DNA from: Deltaproteobacteria bacterium
Lineage (GTDB): Bacteria > Myxococcota_A > UBA796 > UBA2385
NCBI GenBank assembly: GCA_018401435.1
Contig: JAGYJW010000029.1
Coordinates: 27,211-91,210 of the forward strand
Direction of reading: 5' to 3'
Length of the DNA stretch: 64,000 nt
The translations under genes and the position numbers were made by a program. The notes below the pieces were generated by a model. That model did no database searches. It was not told where the DNA came from and saw only the letters and a program-made list of their open reading frames with translations. This document shows, one piece after another, positions 46,715 to 55,619 of this stretch (position 1 is its first letter; each line of letters opens with the position of its first letter).

Positions 46715-47968
46715 ATGTACCGCCTGCGTCCCCTGAAGGCCCTGATTCACGACGCGGTGGACGCGACCACCCTGCTGGTGGAGGAGGGCCACAACGCCAC
46801 CGCCCGGCAGGTGGTGGGCGCCCTCAAGAAGGTGCCGGCACTGGCCCAACCCACCCAGACGGTGGAGGATCTGCGCCAGGCGGGCACCTCGGGCGTGCTG
46901 AGCAGCATCCGCCTGGTGAACCGCGTGGTGGAGCGGGTCACGGACGCCGCCTTGGACCTCGCACCCCAGGCCCCAGCGCCCGCCGAGGCCCCCCCCTTGA
47001 CCGAAGGCGCCTTGTGGTCGGCCTCCGGCGCTGCCGACCAGCTGGTGGGCCTGTTGAATGGGGCGGTGGGCGACCACCTGGAAGGCCGGGGCATCGGCTT
47101 CGACCAGGGCATGCGCCTGCGCATCGGCAGCCGCTGGATCGACCCCGACACCGACCTGGCCGACCTGACCGACCTGCGCCCGCGGCTGCTTGTATTGGTG
47201 CATGGCCTGGGCACCAACGAGGCCTCCTGGTCCTTTGGCGCGGGCGCGGGGCTGGGGGATCCCGACGCGACATTCGGCAGCCTCCTCGCCCAGGATCTCG
47301 GCTATACGCCCATCTTTGTGCGCTACAACACCGGGCTGTCCGTCCAGGCCAATGGCGAGCGGCTGGCCCGGGCCCTGGAGCAGCTGAGCGTGGCCTGGCC
47401 CCTGCCCATCGAGCGCATCGACCTGGTGGGCCACAGCATGGGGGGCCTGGTCTGCCGCGCCGCCACCCACGCTGCGGGGGCCTGCGGCTATCGGTGGCCC
47501 CGGCGGCTGCGAAAGCTGGCGGGTCTGGGTTCGCCGCACCGGGGGGCCCCGCTGGCCCGCCTGGGCCACCACGCCACCCGCCTGCTGCGGGCGGTGGATC
47601 TGCCGGCCACCCAGATCCTCGGCCGGATCCTGGATGGCCGCTCCGAGGGGGTCAAAGAGCTGCGCCACACCGACCCCGCCTCCGCGGGCCCCCTCCTGCA
47701 GGGCGTGGACTACGCCTTCTTTGCCGGGGCGGCCCACCGCGATCCCGCCCACCCCGTCTCGGGCCTGATGGGCGATTGGATCGTGCCCCTGCAGAGCGCC
47801 CAGGGCCCCCTCGGGGCCGATGGTGCGCCCCGGGTGCTCACCCGGCGCTTCGGGGGCGTGGGCCACCACCAGCTCCAGACCGACCTGGGGCTCTACCTGG
47901 CCTTGCGGGCCTTCCTGGCGGACGGCGGCCCCGCCTTGCCCCCACCCACCGTGGCCCTGGACACCTGA
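46715..47968 (+). CDS. Alpha/beta hydrolase (triacylglycerol-lipase/PGAP1-like)
   Basis: 417 residues from MYRLRPLKALIHDAVDATT, with GGGAGG upstream. An N-terminal helical region (~150 residues) precedes the hydrolase core: LLVLVHGLGTNEASW oxyanion strand, FVRYNTGLSVQANGERLA, nucleophile elbow LVGHSMGGLVCRAATHAA, LAGLGSPHRGAPLARLGH and the His at GVGHHQLQTDLGLYL. No signal peptide, so probably cytoplasmic; esters or membrane lipids are likely substrates. A strong ribosome site and 14-codon frame follow its stop. Confidence 0.8.
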   Translation: MYRLRPLKALIHDAVDATTLLVEEGHNATARQVVGALKKVPALAQPTQTVEDLRQAGTSGVLSSIRLVNRVVERVTDAALDLAPQAPAPAEAPPLTEGALWSASGAADQLVGLLNGAVGDHLEGRGIGFDQGMRLRIGSRWIDPDTDLADLTDLRPRLLVLVHGLGTNEASWSFGAGAGLGDPDATFGSLLAQDLGYTPIFVRYNTGLSVQANGERLARALEQLSVAWPLPIERIDLVGHSMGGLVCRAATHAAGACGYRWPRRLRKLAGLGSPHRGAPLARLGHHATRLLRAVDLPATQILGRILDGRSEGVKELRHTDPASAGPLLQGVDYAFFAGAAHRDPAHPVSGLMGDWIVPLQSAQGPLGADGAPRVLTRRFGGVGHHQLQTDLGLYLALRAFLADGGPALPPPTVALDT

Positions 47969-47977
47969 TCTCCCAAC

Positions 47978-48934
47978 TCAAGGAGAGGCGAGCATGGCCA
48001 CTATCTTGGGTGCCGGATTCAAACACAAGGAGCAGTAGACGCCCAGCAGGCTGGGTCCCTCGGCGTCGGCCCCCGGCCAGGCGCCCTCGGGATCCAGCTC
48101 GCCCAGGGTGATGGAGCTTCGCCCCGCGACGTCGGCCACCCACAAGGGGTCGGCGATGCGCTCCAGATCGAAGACCCGGTCCTCCAGATCGCTGGCGCTG
48201 AGGCCCGGGTAGCGGGCCAGGATGAGCCGGTCGAGCTGGTGGGTGGCCAGGGGGATGCCCAGCCCGTCGCGGCTGACCGCTTCCCAGGAGATCGTGGTGC
48301 TGGGGTCGGCCACCGGCCGCAGGCGGGGCAGCCCGGCCAGGTCCACGTCCACCTCGATCCGGCTGGTCTCGTCCACCACGTCGGCCTGGGCCGCGCTGGA
48401 CTGGTTCTGGGGGTCCAGGAAGACGAAGGCGTGGCCGCCGGCCTCGGTGCTGGACTGCATGACGATCAGCCAGGTGCCGCTGCCTTCGGTGAAGTAGGTC
48501 TCCAGCTCGAAGGTGCGGCCGAAGACGTTGAAGTCCGACAAGTTGCAGGCGTCGTCGGTGGGCGTGCAGGTGGCATAGAGCGCCACCTGGGCCTGGGTCA
48601 GCCGATCGGTGGCCAACAGGTCGAGCACCTCGGTGGGGCTGAGGTCGCGAAAGGCGATGAGCAGGGCGTCTTCGATGTCGAAGTCCGTGCCCCGCACATG
48701 GCCGTGGATGTCCTGCTGCAGGCCCGCCCAGGACACCCGCACATCGGTCGCCGCGGCCACCGGCAGCACATCCGCAAAGAGCGCGGCGCCATAGGTGTAG
48801 CTCTCGTCATTGGTGATGTTGCACTGGGTGCAGGTGGGCAGCGCCGTGTCGTCGGCGACGCCCTCGCCCTTGGGGCCGCCACAGCCCAGCGCCAGCACCA
48901 GCATTCCGCTCTTGAAGCGCAAGTCCGAGATCAC
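47978..48934 (-). CDS. Secreted lipoprotein of unknown function
   Basis: 318 residues from a GTG whose GTGA overlaps the stop of the ASST-like gene upstream. Signal VISDLRFKSGMLVLALGC. Cys-rich start (CTQCNITNDES) and end (YCSLCLNP) flank a middle domain with strands and helices (ALFADVLPVAAATDVRVSW; FDIEDALLIAFRDLSPTEVLDLL). No family assigned. It is translationally coupled to the propeller-type gene, so probably a partner of it at the cell surface. Confidence 0.6.
   Translation of the reverse strand: MISDLRFKSGMLVLALGCGGPKGEGVADDTALPTCTQCNITNDESYTYGAALFADVLPVAAATDVRVSWAGLQQDIHGHVRGTDFDIEDALLIAFRDLSPTEVLDLLATDRLTQAQVALYATCTPTDDACNLSDFNVFGRTFELETYFTEGSGTWLIVMQSSTEAGGHAFVFLDPQNQSSAAQADVVDETSRIEVDVDLAGLPRLRPVADPSTTISWEAVSRDGLGIPLATHQLDRLILARYPGLSASDLEDRVFDLERIADPLWVADVAGRSSITLGELDPEGAWPGADAEGPSLLGVYCSLCLNPAPKIVAMLASP
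47994..48038 (+). other. 14-codon open frame with strong ribosome-binding site
   Basis: AAGGAGAGG ends a few bases before an ATG at 47994. The frame reads MATILGAGFKHKEQ and ends at TAG 48036-48038, opposite the 3' end of the lipoprotein gene. It could be a leader peptide, a gene remnant or chance; the ribosome site is better than most in the window. Confidence 0.3.
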
Positions 48935-50403
48935 CACCGCTCCACCAGTCCCAGGGTGGGCACAGCCTGCCCGAAGCCGAAGCCTGCGCCTACCCCCGTC
49001 TGGGCCCGCCAGATGGCCTCGCCCGCCGGGCTGGCGACCTCCACCACGCCCGCGCTCGAGAAGACCACCAGGGTGTTGCCATTGGCCAGGCGCTGGGCGT
49101 CGCCCAGAAAGGCCACCCGCTGGCAGATCTCGGACTGGTAACCCCAGCTCTGCCCCGCACTGCCCGCCTCGGCATCCAGGCTGATCTGGGTCGCCCGCGA
49201 GCAAGACGCGCCCGTGTCGTAGGCCCCGCGGTTGAAGACCAGGACATCGTCGCCCACCAGGGCCGCGCTGTGGGGCTTCTCGGTGAGGGCCTGACCGTCG
49301 GCATAGGCGAAATCACCCCCCTTGGTGCCCAGGCTCCACAGGCTCTGGCCGGTCTGGCGGTCGATGGCCACGACGGCGTCATCCAGGTTGGCCGTCACCA
49401 GGAAGAGGTCCTGGTCGGGCTCGTAGCGCAGGCTGTTGACATGGGACCAGTCCTCGGCCTCGGGGTCGCCCGGCAAAAAGCCGTGGGGGAAGTGTTGGGA
49501 ACTGTCAAAGCTGAAGTGCGCGAAGCTCCGCCAGAGCACCCGCTGGGTCCCGTCGGGGGAGACCTCGATCACGGTGTCCCCCAGCACCCGCCGGTCGGCG
49601 TGCATCTGCAGCTCCCAGCCCAGCATGGCGAAGCCGCCCTCGGGCAGCAAGGCGAAGTCGGTGTGACCGCCCACCACCACGGCGTGGCTGAGCACCTCGC
49701 CATCCCAGCCCACCCGCATCAGGCCGCCATCGGTATTGGCGCGATCGGCCTGGTAGTTCAGGTAGATGCCCAGGCCTTCCGGATCGGGCTCAACCGAGAA
49801 GATGGGGCTGGACCAGGCTGCATCGGGGAGCTCGAAGCGCCAGGCCCAGACCAGCTGGCCGGACTCGTCCAGGATCCCCGCCCAGACCCCATCCAGGGTG
49901 AGGACCGGGATCATCACGAAGCCGCCGTCCAGCGCACCCGCGCCCGCGATGGGCGTGGTGATCGCGGGCAAGGCGCTGTCCAGGTCACCGATGGTCGCCG
50001 GGGTGAGGGGGCTGCAGCGGGTGCCGGTGGCGGTGCCGACCAAGGCGACCAGGTCGATGTCGGTCCCTGCGGGGAGGCCGCGCACCAGGGCGCTGTGCTC
50101 GGTGCCCTCGCCGGGGCTGGCGGTGGCGTGCACAGCACCCGAGGGGTCCCGCCAGGACAACCAGCCCAGCCCCGCCTCGGCCGAGGTCCAGCTGACCCGC
50201 AGCACCGTGCTGACCGCGGTCTCCTCTACAGCGGTGATCCGCACTCCGCCTTCATTCTCGGAGCAGACCGACCAGGGATCCACCGCCTCGCCCACCCCGG
50301 TGTCGGCGGCCGGACCCGCTGCCCCCGGGGCCGCGTCCCCGACCGGGGCGGCGCAGGCTGCGGTGAGGGCGAGCAGGCTGATCGCCGGGTTCAAGCGAGA
50401 CAT
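48931..50403 (-). CDS. Arylsulfotransferase-like propeller lipoprotein
   Basis: 490 residues; signal MSRLNPAISLLALTAAC, from the ATG at 50403. An Ig/fibronectin-like entry domain (VRITAVEETAVSTVLRVSW) is followed by a propeller with GGFVMIPVLTLDGVWAGIL, DFALLPEGGFAMLGWE, DWSHVNSLRYEPDQDLFLVTA and DDAVVAIDRQTGQSLWSLG. The DW-H-NS motif and following blades match the arylsulfate sulfotransferase (ASST/Arylsulfotran_2) family; catalysis is not certain because the family's full His set cannot be placed. Coupled to the next lipoprotein by GTGA. Confidence 0.7.
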   Translation of the reverse strand: MSRLNPAISLLALTAACAAPVGDAAPGAAGPAADTGVGEAVDPWSVCSENEGGVRITAVEETAVSTVLRVSWTSAEAGLGWLSWRDPSGAVHATASPGEGTEHSALVRGLPAGTDIDLVALVGTATGTRCSPLTPATIGDLDSALPAITTPIAGAGALDGGFVMIPVLTLDGVWAGILDESGQLVWAWRFELPDAAWSSPIFSVEPDPEGLGIYLNYQADRANTDGGLMRVGWDGEVLSHAVVVGGHTDFALLPEGGFAMLGWELQMHADRRVLGDTVIEVSPDGTQRVLWRSFAHFSFDSSQHFPHGFLPGDPEAEDWSHVNSLRYEPDQDLFLVTANLDDAVVAIDRQTGQSLWSLGTKGGDFAYADGQALTEKPHSAALVGDDVLVFNRGAYDTGASCSRATQISLDAEAGSAGQSWGYQSEICQRVAFLGDAQRLANGNTLVVFSSAGVVEVASPAGEAIWRAQTGVGAGFGFGQAVPTLGLVERW

Positions 50404-50634
50404 GAAGGATCCGGGCCGGGGTCTATCCACTGACCCGAACGTGCCCAGCGGGCGCATTTTCGAGGTGAATTCCCTGTAAACCGGCCCGGGCCGGGGTCGG
50501 CGTGCGCCACCAGAGAGGGGGGTGCACGGAGCTTCTGGGGTCGGGGCTCATGTCGGCGGGCGACCCTTCCGATCCGCGCTGCATGGCCCGCTTGGCGGGA
50601 ACCCTGCCGCATCCTTGCGAAGCCCGCCCAGGAA

Positions 50635-53415
50635 ATGTCCATGAAGCGCAGCCATCTGTTCACGGGCATGACCGGCTTCGGCCTGTTGGCCGCGGCCTTG
50701 TGGGTCGGAACAGAGCCGGGCAACCCGCCCAGCCCCGCCGTAGACTCGCCCAACGCCGAAGGCGGCGGGCGCGGGCTGTCGTCGGGGCCGGGCGCGGACC
50801 GGGCCGAGGCGGAGGCCGGCGAATGGACCCCAGAGCGGAGCGCAGCGCTGGCCGCCCACCGCGCACAGGTGGCCGAGAGCTACCGCCGGGACCAGCTTGT
50901 GGTCGCACCCCGCGCTGGCGAGTCGCTGGCCGGGATCGCAGAGCGTCACGGCCTTGAGGTGCTGACGCCGGTGGGTGCCAGCGGCCATGGCGCCCTCTCC
51001 CTGCCCCCCGGCCTCAGCATCGAAGAGATCGCGGGGCAGCTGCGGGATGACGACCGGGTAGCCGCGGTGATGCCCAACGCCATCACCCGGGGCAGCGGCT
51101 CCAGCGCCGCCGACCTTCAGCGCACGGCCGACGAGCTTGCGGTCCAGGCCGATGAGGCGGACGCCGCTCTGCGCGCCGCCGAGGCCGAGGTCGCGCGGCT
51201 CACCGCTCTCGGCATTCTCGGCGGGACGATGGAGGATGCGCTCGCAGCCCTCGAATACGCCCAGGGGGACGCCATCGAGGCCCACGCCAAGGCCTTCGAG
51301 GCCCAGGTACGGGCTGACGACGCCGCCGTCTTCGAGTACCGGGCCAAGGTGCGCTCGGTACAGTGGAGCCTGAAAGGGCTCAACCACCCCAAGTGGACTC
51401 GCAAGTCCAGCGAGTGGGTCAAGGTCCCGGACCCCGACTTCAGCGCCTTGAAGGTGGCCATCCTCGACACCGGCGTGGCCTACGAAGACTACCAGGACGG
51501 CAACCAGCGCTATGTTGCGGCACCCTCGCTGGCCCGCAGCACCATCCTGGCCCCCCTCGACGTAGTCAATGGCGACAACCACGCCAATGACGACCACCAG
51601 CACGGCACCCACATCGCCACCCTGATCGCAGGGGAAGGCGACCTGGCCGGCCTGGCCCCCGGGGTGACCCTGGTGCCCATCAAGGTGTTGAACGCCCAGA
51701 ATACCGGCACCGAGCTCGCCCTCGTCGAGGGCATCCACCACGCCGTGGATGTGGGCGTGGATGTGATCAACCTCAGCCTGTCTTTTGGGGAAGGCTATGT
51801 GCCCTCGCCCATGCTGGCCGAGGCCATCGAGCGGGCCCACGACGCGGGCATCGTGATGGTGGCGGCCTCGGGCAACCGGGCCTCCCGCGAGGTGACCTGG
51901 CCCGCCGCCAGCCGCCGCGTGATCGCGGTCGGCTCGGTGGGCGAAGATTCGGACTTCAAGAACTTGCGCCTGGCGCCCTATGGCAACCTGGGCGGGCTGG
52001 TGGACCTGGTCGCCCCCGGCGGCATCACCGGCGAAGACCGCGACGGGGACGGCTTTGACGACGGCATCCTGGCCGAGACCATCGCGCCGGGGGATCCCAC
52101 CCAGCTGGGCTACTGGTTCTACGCCGGCACCTCCCAGGCCGCCGCCCTGGTCACGGGCAGCGTGCTGCGCCTGCTTGCCCAGGGTGTGCCCGCCGCAGAC
52201 TGTGTCCGGCTGCTGCAGTACACCGCCAATGACGACCTTGAAGGTCACCCCTTCGAAGATGGCTGGGGCGCGGGCTATGTCGATCTCGTCGCCGCCGACG
52301 AGGTCAACAGCCAGGCCAGCGGCCGCGCCCGCGTCGCAAGCCGAGGCGACGCGCACATCTCGGTCATGCCCTGGGTGGAGTGGCGGGACTCGGGCAAGAA
52401 GAAGCGAGCCCAAGCCCGCTTCACCCTGGTGGACGACGCCGGCATGCCCCTCTCCGACATGACCGTGATGGGACGGGTGACCGGCAGCCAGACCCTCAAC
52501 TTCGACTGCAAGACGGATAACGACGGGCAGTGCGAGGTGCGCCTGAGCGAGGTGGAGACCCGCACCGCCAGCGGCCAGGCCACCGACCCGGGGCTGGCCT
52601 GGGCCTTCACCGTCGAAGCCATCGTTCGCGACGGCATGAGCGCCCACCCGGGCGGGCTGCTGATGGCCACCCCGGGCCTCGACGCCCTGGTGGCTGCCTT
52701 GGACGCCGACCCCGACACCGCCCAAGCCAGCCTGGCCATTCGCTGGGAGCGCCGCAAAGACGACGAGATGGGTGAGCTGGCCGAGTCCTACACCGTGCTG
52801 AGCGGCGGCACGGGCATCTCCACCAGCCCCATGGGCGTGGTCTTCACCCCGGGCGTGCTGTCCGGGCTGGCCCAGACCCAGGACCTGAATGTCAGCTTCG
52901 GCGGCAGCGGCATCTCCACCAGCCCCATGGGCATCGTGCCCGGCCAGCTCATCCGCTTCGTGGATGGGTCGGGCATCTCCACCAGCCCCATGGGCTTCCA
53001 GCTTCCGCCCCTCATCGCCCTCAGCGGCACCGGCATCTCCACCAGCCCCATGGGCTTCCACCCCCTGGCCCTCACCCAGCGCCTCGAAGGCACGGGCATC
53101 TCCACCAGCCCCATGGGACTGCTGGGGGAGCCCATCTTGATGAGCAAGGCCTTGATCACGGGCACCAGCGCCAACCTGGACGCCTTGCAGGCCCGCCTGG
53201 ACCAGGGGGGGTGGCTGAGCCAGGACGGCTACCCGGCGACGGGCTTGCTCGCGGCCAGCGGCCTGCTCTTCCACGACGCCACCGGGCTCGGCTCCGCGCC
53301 CACGAGCAGCCCCTACACAAGCGCCTCCCATGGGGGCCCGGGGGAGTGCCTCAGCACCGAAGAGATCGACGCCATCCAGGTCGAGGCGGTGTTCGACCTG
53401 GAGAGCCCGCTCTGA
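50635..53415 (+). CDS. Subtilisin-like (S8) protease with internal coiled coil and GISTSPMG repeats
   Basis: 926 residues, start MSMKRSHLFTGMTGFGLLAA (signal peptide or anchor). Layout: prodomain ~75-150 (inhibitor-I9-like); an alanine-rich coiled coil ~155-240 between prodomain and catalytic domain; S8 domain with Asp 278 (VAILDTGVAYED), His 323 (HGTHIATLIAG) and Ser 500 (YAGTSQAAALVTG, Gln where most have Met). A beta domain spans ~555-720. Then five GISTSPMG units at about 725, 757, 778, 798 and 819. A Ser/Gly tail follows to Leu 926. All catalytic residues are present, so it is probably an active extracellular protease. Repeat function unknown. Divergent from the ASST-like gene across 231 bases. 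Confidence 0.85.
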   Translation: MSMKRSHLFTGMTGFGLLAAALWVGTEPGNPPSPAVDSPNAEGGGRGLSSGPGADRAEAEAGEWTPERSAALAAHRAQVAESYRRDQLVVAPRAGESLAGIAERHGLEVLTPVGASGHGALSLPPGLSIEEIAGQLRDDDRVAAVMPNAITRGSGSSAADLQRTADELAVQADEADAALRAAEAEVARLTALGILGGTMEDALAALEYAQGDAIEAHAKAFEAQVRADDAAVFEYRAKVRSVQWSLKGLNHPKWTRKSSEWVKVPDPDFSALKVAILDTGVAYEDYQDGNQRYVAAPSLARSTILAPLDVVNGDNHANDDHQHGTHIATLIAGEGDLAGLAPGVTLVPIKVLNAQNTGTELALVEGIHHAVDVGVDVINLSLSFGEGYVPSPMLAEAIERAHDAGIVMVAASGNRASREVTWPAASRRVIAVGSVGEDSDFKNLRLAPYGNLGGLVDLVAPGGITGEDRDGDGFDDGILAETIAPGDPTQLGYWFYAGTSQAAALVTGSVLRLLAQGVPAADCVRLLQYTANDDLEGHPFEDGWGAGYVDLVAADEVNSQASGRARVASRGDAHISVMPWVEWRDSGKKKRAQARFTLVDDAGMPLSDMTVMGRVTGSQTLNFDCKTDNDGQCEVRLSEVETRTASGQATDPGLAWAFTVEAIVRDGMSAHPGGLLMATPGLDALVAALDADPDTAQASLAIRWERRKDDEMGELAESYTVLSGGTGISTSPMGVVFTPGVLSGLAQTQDLNVSFGGSGISTSPMGIVPGQLIRFVDGSGISTSPMGFQLPPLIALSGTGISTSPMGFHPLALTQRLEGTGISTSPMGLLGEPILMSKALITGTSANLDALQARLDQGGWLSQDGYPATGLLAASGLLFHDATGLGSAPTSSPYTSASHGGPGECLSTEEIDAIQVEAVFDLESPL
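52807..53118. repeat. Five-copy G[ST]GISTSPMG repeat in the subtilase gene
   Basis: Copies begin at 52807, 52903, 52966, 53026 and 53089. The first gap is 96 bases, the others 60-63 (20-21 codons). A 23-base block is identical in all five, including synonymous third positions and both Ser codon types (TCC and AGC). Spacers vary in sequence (10-12 residues, mostly hydrophobic with Pro). Confidence 0.9.
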
Positions 53416-53432
53416 GCAGGCCCGAGCCCCTG

Positions 53433-53461
53433 CCTGCCCCGCTCAGAAGAGCAGGGGCAGG
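53433..53461. terminator. Convergent-gene hairpin, possible bidirectional terminator
   Basis: CCTGCCCC-GCTC pairs with GAGCAGGGGCAGG across an AGAA loop, with one bulged base. It sits between the subtilase stop (53413-53415) and the TRAP permease end, overlapping the permease stop codon (53443-53445). No U-tract, so termination strength is uncertain; part of the match is also coding. Confidence 0.4.
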
Positions 53462-55593
53462 TAGGCCACGATGATCAAGGCAGAGCCCATGACGGCCATG
53501 GGCAGCCACAGGTGCTCGTTGCGGGCCCACCAGCCGCCCTCCACCGGCACCTCCTCCACCCGGGCCTCTTTGCCGATCACCTGCCGCGCCAGCAGGTGGT
53601 TGATGGCCACCGGCGGAGTCAGGTAGCCCAGCTCAAAGGCCACCAGCACCATCATCCAGAAGTGTACCGGCGCAATATCGTTGGCATAGGCCAGCGGGGC
53701 GATGGTCACGCTGACCAGCACCACGGCCCCCAGCGCGTCCATGGTCATGCCCACCAGCACCATGGCCACCAGCAGGATGGTCATGGTTGCGACGGGGCTG
53801 CCCAGGTTCTGGGGCACCAGGCTCATCAGCTCGGCCCGCTCCACCACGCCGCCCAGGCCCACGCTGCCCGCCATCAGCATCAGCAGGGCGCCGATATGGC
53901 CTGCAGACTCGTTGGTGGCCCGCTTGAGCGCAGGCAGCACCTGCTCGGGGATGGGCGTGATGCGGTCGGCGTCGTCGATGCGGGCCTGGGCGCCGCCCCC
54001 GCCAAAGCGGGTGTCGAAGATGACCAGGGCGATGAGGATGACCGGCAGCATGAAGGCTGCGGTGTGCTCCGAGACCCGCAGGTCCAATACAACCGCCTGG
54101 AAGACCAACACGGCCACGGCGATCAGCAGGTAGGGCAACACCCGCTTGCCCGCCCGCCCGATGGCGGGCACCGCCTCTGCCATGGGCGCGATGGAGAAGC
54201 CGTCCTTGTTGCGCAGCAGCATGGCCACCAGGTAGAGCCCGGCGGTCAGGGCGAAGACCTGCAGCCCCCGCGAGAAGAGCTCGTCGGTGGTCACCTGCTT
54301 GTTGAGGATGGCGACCAGCACCACCACCAGGCAGGGCCGCAGCACCACGCCCAGGCTGCCCGACATGGCCGTCGCCGACAGGGCCATGCGGGGGCTCGCG
54401 CCCGCCTTGCGCAGCTCGCGAAAGACCACCGCGCCCGCCGCGATCACGAAGATGCCCGAGGCGCCGGAATAGGCGGTGGGCAGGGCGGCCAGCACCACCA
54501 GCAGCCAGGCCAGCAAGGCTGGCGGCAGCTTGAGCGGCGTGAGCAGGCCCACCACCCGCTGCGACAGCCGCGTCTCGCTCAGCATCATGCCGGCCCAGAT
54601 GTAGAGGCCGATGCCAATATAGATGCTGGGATGCTGCACGAATTTGTGCAGATAGATGGCCTGGCCGCTGCTGTGGCCTTCCAAGACCACAAAGTAGAAG
54701 GCACCCAACACGCCCATATAGACGTAGAGAGGCACCACCATCAGCAGGCGCACAAAGGAGAAGGGCTTGTCCAGACCCTTGGGGGGACGGGCGATATGCC
54801 AGAGGTTGACCAGCCCGAGCAGCCCGAAGCCACCCACCCAAAGCAAGGGCAGGGTGGGGTGCTCGACCTCGGCGCTGCCATCCTGGCCCACATGGAAGTC
54901 GGCCAGGGCCGAAAAGACCATGGCCAGGTGCACCAGCAGCTGAAGCCCCTGGCTGATGCGGTGCTCCAGCACGCTCTCGGCGTCGCGAAGGGCGATGTGC
55001 TGGCTGCGGATGGTGGTGGCAAAGGCGCCCAGCAGCAGCACGAGGCTGAGCAGGTGCTTCCAGTAGTCGAATCGGGCGAAGTCGCTGATCGCCGTCTCGA
55101 AGGCCCGCCAGGCCCGCACGCTGCCCGTCAGCCGGGCCTGGCCCTCGGCATAGGCCGTATGCCGGGTCTGGCAGACCTCATAGAGCGCGCGTTGGGCAGG
55201 GCAGTTCTGCGTGGCCCCAGCCGGCGCGGCCTCGGCAAAGGGGTCCTCGCCGGCAAAGGGGTCCTCAACGGGCGCAGCGCCCCCGTCGGCAAAGGGGTCT
55301 TCGCCGCCAAAGGGGTCACCCTCTGCACCCGCCGGGGTCGGCGCTGCAGCATCTTCGGCCGGGCAATCGGCGACCTGGGCGGCCAGCGCGTCTACATCGC
55401 AGTCCGGCGGTGCAGCGTCCTGGCGCAGCTCCGCAGCATAGCCAGGCCACAGATCCTCGCCGATGCCGACGAGTCGGGTGTCGAAATTGGGGGCGACGCC
55501 CACCGCGAGGGCGAGCAGAAGCAGCCCCAGAACGGCAAAGGCGACCGGCCCAAGCAGCCGGCGCAAGGGCCCGGAGTCTCCGCCGTGGCTCAT
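53443..55593 (-). CDS. TRAP transporter fused small/large permease (DctQM) with periplasmic DPF insert
   Basis: 716 residues. First span GPVAFAVLGLLLLALAVGVAP, then a long periplasmic insert (~35-165) with acidic DPF repeats (GDPFGGEDPFADGG ... VEDPFAGEDPFAE, residues ~90-125) and Cys pairs (PDCDVDALAAQVADCP). Four spans of the DctQ type follow (SLVLLLGAFATTI; LLWVGGFGLLGLVNL), then the DctM half with about twelve spans (GIFVIAAGAVVFRELRKAG; ALSATAMSGSLGVVLRP; LLVAMVLVGMTMDALGAVVLVS; AFELGYLTPPVAINHLLARQV). It would import an anionic substrate with Na+ or H+ using the binding protein encoded 26 bases upstream. The DPF insert is not a normal DctQM feature. Confidence 0.82.
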   Translation of the reverse strand: MSHGGDSGPLRRLLGPVAFAVLGLLLLALAVGVAPNFDTRLVGIGEDLWPGYAAELRQDAAPPDCDVDALAAQVADCPAEDAAAPTPAGAEGDPFGGEDPFADGGAAPVEDPFAGEDPFAEAAPAGATQNCPAQRALYEVCQTRHTAYAEGQARLTGSVRAWRAFETAISDFARFDYWKHLLSLVLLLGAFATTIRSQHIALRDAESVLEHRISQGLQLLVHLAMVFSALADFHVGQDGSAEVEHPTLPLLWVGGFGLLGLVNLWHIARPPKGLDKPFSFVRLLMVVPLYVYMGVLGAFYFVVLEGHSSGQAIYLHKFVQHPSIYIGIGLYIWAGMMLSETRLSQRVVGLLTPLKLPPALLAWLLVVLAALPTAYSGASGIFVIAAGAVVFRELRKAGASPRMALSATAMSGSLGVVLRPCLVVVLVAILNKQVTTDELFSRGLQVFALTAGLYLVAMLLRNKDGFSIAPMAEAVPAIGRAGKRVLPYLLIAVAVLVFQAVVLDLRVSEHTAAFMLPVILIALVIFDTRFGGGGAQARIDDADRITPIPEQVLPALKRATNESAGHIGALLMLMAGSVGLGGVVERAELMSLVPQNLGSPVATMTILLVAMVLVGMTMDALGAVVLVSVTIAPLAYANDIAPVHFWMMVLVAFELGYLTPPVAINHLLARQVIGKEARVEEVPVEGGWWARNEHLWLPMAVMGSALIIVAYLPLLF
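55231..55323. repeat. DPF repeat in TRAP permease gene
   Basis: Four Asp-Pro-Phe units (coding GACCCCTTTG on the minus strand) in two pairs with an Ala/Pro linker between. The same unit recurs in the TatT-like lipoprotein gene at 56706-56765. Confidence 0.8.
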
Positions 55594-55619
55594 GGATGGA
55601 CCTCAGGGGCGCGGGCGCC

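Noticed and set aside
50548..53331. Long open frame opposite the subtilase, with HGAGGDA repeats
   Set aside because: It is the antisense of the GISTSPMG array and S8 domain; high GC keeps stops rare. The subtilase frame has catalytic residues and a signal, the antisense has none.
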